Shown here piece by piece: positions 46,131-51,132 of a DNA stretch of 51,132 bases (its first letter is position 1; each line of letters begins with the position of its first letter). Origin of the DNA: an uncultured Acidobacteriia bacterium (lineage in GTDB: Bacteria; Acidobacteriota; Terriglobia; Bryobacterales; Bryobacteraceae); NCBI GenBank assembly GCA_903925975.1, contig CAIYHG010000118.1:1-51132 (forward strand). Direction: 5' to 3'. The notes below the pieces were generated by a model. It did no database searches. It worked only from the letters and a program-made list of their open reading frames with translations, and was not told where the DNA came from. The position numbers and the translations under genes are program-made.

Positions 46131-48059
46131 ATGGTAATCTCGTTCTCGCGCCAGCAGCGCGCATCTTTGGTTATAACGGTTGTTGCGATGGGACTAACAG
46201 GTCTTGCAGGCTGCTCCAGTTCTGGAAACGAACCTTGGAGCGCCAAGAACGATCAGGTAATCAAGCAGTTCAGCGTGAAGGGGCGTGAGCGAAACATCCC
46301 CGCTACAGATGTGCCGATCGCCATGGAGCCCGGCAAGCCTGTGCCGGCAAACACGCTGAAGAAGGTGGATATCGCGACCGGCGTAACGGCCAACCTCGCG
46401 TGGAGCAAACTCCAACTGGTGGAAGCGCTGGAGATGCAGCCTGGAGCCAGCTATCCGGAACAGAAATTGGCCGGAGAGGTTTTTACCGCCGTGCAAGAGG
46501 GTTCGGTGACTTACACCGTCGATGGAAAGACGCTGGAACTCGAGCCCGAGACCGTCGTCTATCTCACCCCCGGCATGACGCGGTCCCTGAAGGCTGGGCC
46601 TAAAGGCGCCAAGGTGGTGGAGGTCCTTTCCCCGGTGCCTGCGGAACTGCTCAAGTTAGCCGGCATGACTGTGCCGGACGGGGCGAAACTGGACTTTCCG
46701 GACCAGGGCATGACGCCGAATATCGAGGCCGGTAAGGTTATTTATCTGCGTGACATTCAACTGGCTCCCATCGCCGCCGTGGACCCTGGCGCCATCGGTC
46801 AGAGATCCGGCGCAAATTCCCGCCTGGTCTGGGGGAAGAATGTGATGTTGAGCTTTATCCGCATGGACCCGAAATCTAAGTTCCCGATGCACATCCACCC
46901 CGAGCACCAGTTGATGTACACAACTCGCGGGACTGCGCACGAGAACGTGATGGACGCCACCATCGACATGACGGGAGAGGCTCACACTACGGTCCTGCTG
47001 CCTAGCGGCATGGTGCACGGGGCGACCATGAGCGATGTGGGCGCCGACGCCATCGACACGTTCTCGCCGCCGCGCACCGACTATTCGGAGTTCGCCAAGA
47101 AGCAGAACGACCTGTTCGCGCAGGTGATAGCGCCCGGTACCCAGGCTGTGAAACTGGCCGAGGGCTTCACCTTTACGGAAGGCGTAACGTGGCTGAAGGG
47201 CAAGCTCTACTTCTCGGATATGTATTTCAAGGATCCGTCCAAGGGAGACTGGACCGGCAGCCCGGCCCGCAGCCGGTTCATCGTCATGGAGCCGAACGGT
47301 AAGTACAAGGTTCTTTCCCAAGGCGCGCAGACCAACGGGACCATCGCCGCGGCGAACGGGAATCTGATCGTTTGCGACATGTTCGGGCATAAGGTAGTCG
47401 AGATGGATCCGGCGACAGGCAAGATCGTTCGCACGGTGCTCGACAAGATCGACGGCAAGCCGATTGATGGTCCGAACGATTTGGTCATGGACGCGAAGGG
47501 CGGCATCTATATTACCGACCCGCAGTTCACGGCCGAAGCCAAGAAGAGCCAGCCCGGCAAGCAGGTGTACTACGTTGCGCCTGACGGGACGGCCAAAGTG
47601 GTAATCCCGGCCGGCGAGTACGCCATGCCCAACGGCGTGGAAATCTCTCCCGACGGGAAGACGCTCTACGTGAACAACACCTGGTTGCAGCCGGGCGAGA
47701 ATTTCCTGTACGCGTACGACATCCAGCCCGATGGTTCGCTGGCGAATAAGCGCAAGTTCGCCCAGTTCAACCTCAAGCCTGAAGTCCTGAGCGCCCCCGA
47801 TCCTGTGAACCGCTTCGATTCCAGGGCCGACGGATCAGCCGTCGATACCGACGGGCGCATCTATCAGGCCACTTTGATGGGCGTGCAGATCTTCGATAAG
47901 GCGGGCGTTTACGTGGGCACCATCTACTGCCCGCAATTCCCCGTCAGCGTTACCTTCGGCGGGCCGAACAACGACATCCTTTACATCGTTGGAGAGAAGC
48001 AAGTCTGGTCTATCCAAACCAAGGTGAAGGGTTTCCGTCTGCCTGCAGGGCTTGACTAG
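46131..48059 (+). CDS. Lipoprotein with two cupin domains fused to SMP-30/gluconolactonase
   Basis: A 642-residue protein. The ATG at 46131 is preferred because AGAGG lies ten bases upstream; an ATG at 46122 is too close. A lipoprotein signal ends in LTGLAGC. Cupin 1 covers about residues 60-165 (GEVFTAVQEGSVTYTVDGK) and lacks the metal histidines. Cupin 2 covers about 200-315 and has FPMHIHPEHQLMYTTRG and MVHGA, so it can bind metal. From about residue 340 to the end is an SMP-30/gluconolactonase beta-propeller with the metal ligands in FTFTEGVTW, DGPNDLVMD and SRADGSAVDTDG. The last domain suggests sugar-lactone hydrolysis at the periplasmic face. It follows the KDG genes on the same strand. 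Confidence 0.87.
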   Translation: MVISFSRQQRASLVITVVAMGLTGLAGCSSSGNEPWSAKNDQVIKQFSVKGRERNIPATDVPIAMEPGKPVPANTLKKVDIATGVTANLAWSKLQLVEALEMQPGASYPEQKLAGEVFTAVQEGSVTYTVDGKTLELEPETVVYLTPGMTRSLKAGPKGAKVVEVLSPVPAELLKLAGMTVPDGAKLDFPDQGMTPNIEAGKVIYLRDIQLAPIAAVDPGAIGQRSGANSRLVWGKNVMLSFIRMDPKSKFPMHIHPEHQLMYTTRGTAHENVMDATIDMTGEAHTTVLLPSGMVHGATMSDVGADAIDTFSPPRTDYSEFAKKQNDLFAQVIAPGTQAVKLAEGFTFTEGVTWLKGKLYFSDMYFKDPSKGDWTGSPARSRFIVMEPNGKYKVLSQGAQTNGTIAAANGNLIVCDMFGHKVVEMDPATGKIVRTVLDKIDGKPIDGPNDLVMDAKGGIYITDPQFTAEAKKSQPGKQVYYVAPDGTAKVVIPAGEYAMPNGVEISPDGKTLYVNNTWLQPGENFLYAYDIQPDGSLANKRKFAQFNLKPEVLSAPDPVNRFDSRADGSAVDTDGRIYQATLMGVQIFDKAGVYVGTIYCPQFPVSVTFGGPNNDILYIVGEKQVWSIQTKVKGFRLPAGLD

Positions 48060-48087
48060 CAACTCGGCCTTGTAGCAATTCCAGATT

Positions 48088-48121
48088 ACCGGGGAGCTGA
48101 AATGAACCTCAGCTCTCCGGT
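48088..48121 (+). terminator. Hairpin after the cupin/SMP-30 lipoprotein gene
   Basis: A 13-pair stem (48088-48100 with 48109-48121, one G-T) with an eight-base loop, followed by TGTATTAA. A probable terminator, though the T run is weak. Confidence 0.7.
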
Positions 48122-48223
48122 TGTATTAACGCGATTCCAATCGGATCCCTGCTGCGAAGTCCTCATTCCGCCCCGCCCCCGCTGTCCCCTCTCGCCAGCC
48201 CAGACGAACGGCTGAACCGGCGT

Positions 48224-49009
48224 CTACTTGGCAGGCATGAGTCCTTCGGTAAGCTCTAGGTACGTTCCCCAGGGATCGGTGAAGAACGCGACGGCTATTG
48301 ATGAGTTCGGGATCTTTCTATAGGGCTGATCGATCTTGTTACCGGCTGCTTCCAGCTTCACAAGGAACGCCTGCAGGTTCCTGACCTCGAATCCGATGTG
48401 GTCCAGCGCGCGGCCTTTGGTGGTCACGGGAGCTGTGTTGATGGAAGAGAACGTGAGATTGATTCCCGGAAGGTCGGCGGTTTCAAACTGAGCTCTCTTG
48501 CCGGGGACCGCGCCGAACGTTTTCGCGTACCAGGCCTGCGTTGCCGGAATGTCCGGCGTGGCGAAGTGGATGTGATGACCGGCGACGGGGGTGGCGAGTG
48601 TGGGCTCTTCGATAATTTCAATGCGGACGTCATCGGGACTCCGCATGTAGAGTTGCGTGGCGCGCGTCGTCGGCTCTATCTTGAGACCGGCCGCCTGCCA
48701 CTTCGGAAGCCAGTCCTTCATGCTCCGCACCAGAAAGCCGAAGTGATTGACAGATGAGCCCACGGAACCGCCGGAGGGCTCGCCTTGTCGAAGTATCACG
48801 TACATGCCCGGAAACTCGATCATTTCCAGAGTGCCGTTCGAGACCGGAGTTCCGCCGAGAAGCGTAAAGAAACTCTTGCTGGCATCAACGTCGCGCACAG
48901 TCAGGTGTATGTGGCCCATCGCGACGCCGGTGGCGTTCGGCGCCACCAGCTGAGCGGAAGCGGAAACGGCGCAGACGAGGGCGAGGCCGAGAAGCAATCG
49001 GAGGTTCAT
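48224..49009 (-). CDS. Secreted VOC (glyoxalase/bleomycin-resistance fold) protein
   Basis: A 261-residue protein. The ATG at 49009 opens a signal peptide (MNLRLLLGLALVCAVSASAQ); the open frame extends upstream with no similarity. Two vicinal-oxygen-chelate modules are present, beginning GHIHLTVRDVDASKSFFTLL and HHIHFATPDIPATQAWYAKT, with metal-type residues such as the histidines at each start and the glutamate in GTYLELTEG. VOC proteins include glyoxalase I, ring-cleaving dioxygenases and epimerases. Export to the periplasm is unusual and matches the neighbouring secreted cupins. The substrate is unknown. Confidence 0.83.
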   Translation of the reverse strand: MNLRLLLGLALVCAVSASAQLVAPNATGVAMGHIHLTVRDVDASKSFFTLLGGTPVSNGTLEMIEFPGMYVILRQGEPSGGSVGSSVNHFGFLVRSMKDWLPKWQAAGLKIEPTTRATQLYMRSPDDVRIEIIEEPTLATPVAGHHIHFATPDIPATQAWYAKTFGAVPGKRAQFETADLPGINLTFSSINTAPVTTKGRALDHIGFEVRNLQAFLVKLEAAGNKIDQPYRKIPNSSIAVAFFTDPWGTYLELTEGLMPAK

Positions 49010-49169
49010 GGCTACCGAGTATACAATGCTTCGGGGTTCCGCGGCCGTAGGCGGAACTCGCACGCTCGCGGACATTGGGCTACTGGCACGACGCTGGAGA
49101 TTATTACTGCGGGGCGGTGAAAGGCCCGGCCGCCCAGGCCTTACCTCTTGCGGACTCAACCAAATCGCC

Positions 49170-49197
49170 CGGCGTGCCGGAGCAATCCGGCACGCCG
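49170..49197 (-). terminator. Hairpin terminator downstream of the second bicupin gene
   Basis: A perfect 12-bp stem (49170-49181 with 49186-49197) with a four-base loop. On the minus strand it is followed by GGGCGATTTGGTT. It lies just past the stop of the bicupin gene and before the VOC gene on the same strand. Confidence 0.7.
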
Positions 49198-49219
49198 AAC
49201 AATTTCTGGGATCAGATTG

Positions 49220-50299
49220 CTAGCGCGCGGGTGGCGCGGCCGGAGCGGCTGGCGCCCCAGGAGCGCCCTGAGCCGGTCTGTTTCCCTGTGTCTGGAAATA
49301 GAGGAATCTGACCTGCTCCGTACCGGGGTTGATGTTGACGTGCGGGAACGTGAGGCCGGCGGCGACGCTAGCTGCCGTTTCCGGTTCTCCCGGAGGCGCC
49401 AGGTAGCCCTGCCCCGGTCCCTGCCACCGGAGTTGGGTGCCGAGTTGAACCAGGCTCTTGCCCTTGATGGAGAGCCAGACTTCCTCGCTGCCGAAGCCGT
49501 GCGCATGCCGCTCGGGGACGTTCATAGGATCGATCGCCACGGTGATGCACCTGAAGTGGGCCAATCCATCCGCCGGGCCCCAGATATTCTTCACGATATG
49601 GACCCAGTGACCGGTCGTGCTCGCGATAGGCGCCAGGTTCACGTCTTTCGTCAGAATCTTCGTGATGGGCTGAAATGGAGCCGCTACCGGCTCGTTGATG
49701 ATGTACATGTTGAGATCTTGGTCGCCGGTATTCTTCATGGAGAACTCGACCCCGGCCGGCGCGAAGACCGCCATGCCATCGTACAGTTCCGTCGTCTGCC
49801 CGCCGGACGTCACAGTCCCCTTGCCCTCAACGACGTAGAAGACTTCCTGCTCGCCATCAAGCTTCATCGGCGCGATTCCGCCCCGCGCGACCAGCGTCGC
49901 GTACGACAAGTGGTTCTCGCCGACCAGTACAGCGCACCTCTGGGTCGGGTTACGCGGATCTCCCTTAGTCAAGATGTCGCGCTCAATCAGGCCGCCGTGG
50001 GTTTGATGCGGCATCGATTCGCGCCAGTCGCAGAAAAACATGTCGATTCTGTGGGGATCCGGTCGCGGCGCGGCTTGTCGCTGCCCCTGCGCCTGCCCAG
50101 CCGCTTGCGCTTGCCCAGCCGCCTGTGCCGGCGCTTGTGCTGCCGGCTGGCCCTGCGCCTGTTGTCCTGCCGCCTGCCCCTGCCTACGTCCCTGCGCCTG
50201 CCCCTGGGCCGGCGCTTGGCCCTGCGCCTGCGCGCACAGCGGCGCGGAGAGGGCAAGAGCTGCCACTATAACTACGAAACTCTTCTGTAACATCGGCAT
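49220..50299 (-). CDS. Secreted bicupin protein with Gln/Ala/Gly-rich N-terminus
   Basis: A 359-residue protein with a signal peptide (MPMLQKSFVVIVAALALSAP); a second ATG two codons in is equally possible. About residues 23-75 are a Gln/Ala/Gly repeat region built on QGQA and QAAGQ units. Cupin 1 covers about 125-200 (VFYVVEGKGTVTSGGQTTEL). Cupin 2 covers about 235-310 (VPERHAHGFGSEEVWLSIKG, with the metal histidines). It resembles the bicupin at 39777-40925 along the folded part, but the low-complexity region is at the opposite end. Function is not known; a periplasmic or surface role in the neighbouring pathway is an inference. Confidence 0.8.
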   Translation of the reverse strand: MPMLQKSFVVIVAALALSAPLCAQAQGQAPAQGQAQGRRQGQAAGQQAQGQPAAQAPAQAAGQAQAAGQAQGQRQAAPRPDPHRIDMFFCDWRESMPHQTHGGLIERDILTKGDPRNPTQRCAVLVGENHLSYATLVARGGIAPMKLDGEQEVFYVVEGKGTVTSGGQTTELYDGMAVFAPAGVEFSMKNTGDQDLNMYIINEPVAAPFQPITKILTKDVNLAPIASTTGHWVHIVKNIWGPADGLAHFRCITVAIDPMNVPERHAHGFGSEEVWLSIKGKSLVQLGTQLRWQGPGQGYLAPPGEPETAASVAAGLTFPHVNINPGTEQVRFLYFQTQGNRPAQGAPGAPAAPAAPPAR

Positions 50300-50732
50300 A
50301 TGTCCTTTGAACCCGGAACGCCTATCTCAAGATTCCCGGGTTCTGTGCTCCGGAATCTCACCTACGGAAAATGTCCGGTTTCATTCAGCATAAACCGAAC
50401 GCATACCGTTTGATCCTACAAGGTTCATTCTTTCCTCTGGAAACTCGCCTGGCACGGAATGCGGGCGCTGGCGCGCCAGCAGAGTCCAGATAGGCAAGTG
50501 ACTTGTTCTCAGCGGCTTGCTTCGGCATTACTTATGTGCTCACGCCTTGTCCCCCTGGTTTCTCCGTGCTCATCGCCTCCCCGCTTCGATATCTCAGCCA
50601 AAAGCGATGCTCCCAGACAAATTCATTGTGGATAGCTTTTCGGCGCCGCAATCGCGCGTCTGGTGACTACCACGGCGTCACGCTGAAACCGCGGTCCGCG
50701 CCCTCCGGCACGGTCCCAGCCCCGCCATTCCC
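50300..50732. other. Intergenic region upstream of the second bicupin, no gene supported
   Basis: About 430 bp. A 77-residue plus-strand open frame here has no recognisable features. The bicupin promoter must lie in it, but I see no clear -35/-10 pair. Confidence 0.35.
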
Positions 50733-50990
50733 CTAATCGCTCTCGTTGAGGGCTTGGTGGGGCGAAGTCAGGTGGCGGATCACGCCTGCGATAAACGACA
50801 GGCCATTGTAGAAGTGATACAGCATATGGAACGGGATTGCCGCGAGCATGAATGGAATTCCCCGTTTAGCGGCGAGGAAGAGATAGAACTGATTGTTGAG
50901 TAGGCCAAGTATCGCGACTATCAGGAAGCCGGCGAACACTACGGGGCTGTGCGGCATGTAGAACGCCGCGAGAACAACGGAGGCGCACAT
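50733..50990 (-). CDS. C-terminal part of a membrane glycosyltransferase-like protein, truncated
   Basis: An 85-residue frame from ATG 50990. It has two or three hydrophobic segments and the pattern LLNNQFYLFLAAKRGIPFML followed by PFHMLYHFYNGLSFIAG, which resembles the C-terminal membrane end of family 2 glycosyltransferases. The frame stays open upstream to a TGA at 51102-51104, with SSLLGLRWLAFLYM just before the ATG, so the similarity continues beyond the start. The catalytic domain would lie off the window edge in another frame or is missing. It is either a remnant or a gene interrupted near the edge. Confidence 0.5.
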   Translation of the reverse strand: MCASVVLAAFYMPHSPVVFAGFLIVAILGLLNNQFYLFLAAKRGIPFMLAAIPFHMLYHFYNGLSFIAGVIRHLTSPHQALNESD

Positions 50991-51132
50991 GTATAGGAAT
51001 GCGAGCCACCGTAGCCCTAGCAGGCTGCTGAAAATCCGCTGCTGACGAACCGGCGACTCACTCCGTACGGTTCTTGGTGCGGTTTTGGGGGCATCCGGGG
51101 CTCATCCCCGTCGGCCCGTGCTGAAAAACGCC

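Noticed and set aside
50060..50240. Repetitive GC-rich tract that might be a tandem DNA repeat or CRISPR-like array
   Set aside because: It encodes the Gln/Ala/Gly linker of the second bicupin; unit lengths vary and there are no spacers.

Overview
The window is about 51 kb of GC-rich chromosomal DNA. It looks like an acidobacterium of the Solibacter/Bryobacter kind; this is an inference from two ~1,220-residue Oar-like TonB-dependent receptors with an N-terminal carboxypeptidase-regulatory domain, many secreted low-complexity cupin proteins, and mixed ATG/GTG/TTG starts. No rRNA, tRNA, CRISPR array, phage or insertion sequence is recognisable.

Region 1 (1-9.6 kb) is mostly housekeeping. It holds a YjbQ-family protein, a sensor kinase with its REC-HPt partner, and a secreted C45/phospholipase-B-like hydrolase. 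Divergent from the hydrolase is selD-pyrF. SelD is itself a selenoprotein: its true start is 4795, an in-frame UGA at 4846 sits at the catalytic position, and a complete bacterial SECIS hairpin follows. Next come an AMP-forming ligase broken by a frameshift in a six-base homopolymer and a secreted nucleoside hydrolase.

Region 2 (9.6-17.6 kb) is a phosphate-starvation block: phoR, pstS, pstC, pstA, pstB, phoU on the minus strand, and a divergent coiled-coil porin. Two Pho-box-like arrays with exact 11-bp phasing lie upstream of pstS (four units) and upstream of the porin (three units). No phoB is in the window.

Region 3 (17.6-28.8 kb) carries a secreted esterase, a DUF488 protein, a LigB-type dioxygenase, a MarC membrane protein, and a complete RND efflux operon (adaptor, pump, outer membrane factor) next to an ApbE flavin transferase.

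Region 4 (29.4-50.3 kb) is the accessory part. Two tandem paralogous TonB-dependent receptors have matching promoters and matching 3' hairpins. They are followed by a secreted protein of unknown function flanked by degenerate copies of its own C-terminus, a secreted bicupin, an ABM-domain protein, a secreted cyclase-family hydrolase, KDPG aldolase, a PfkB (KDG-type) kinase, a lactate-permease-family transporter and a cupin-cupin-SMP-30 lipoprotein. A secreted VOC protein and a second bicupin lie beyond on the other strand. Read together, this looks like an envelope-located system that takes up a sugar-acid or lactone-like compound through the outer membrane, processes it in the periplasm, and finishes it in the cytoplasm through KDG/KDPG. 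The substrate is not known. The window ends in the C-terminal part of a membrane glycosyltransferase-like protein.
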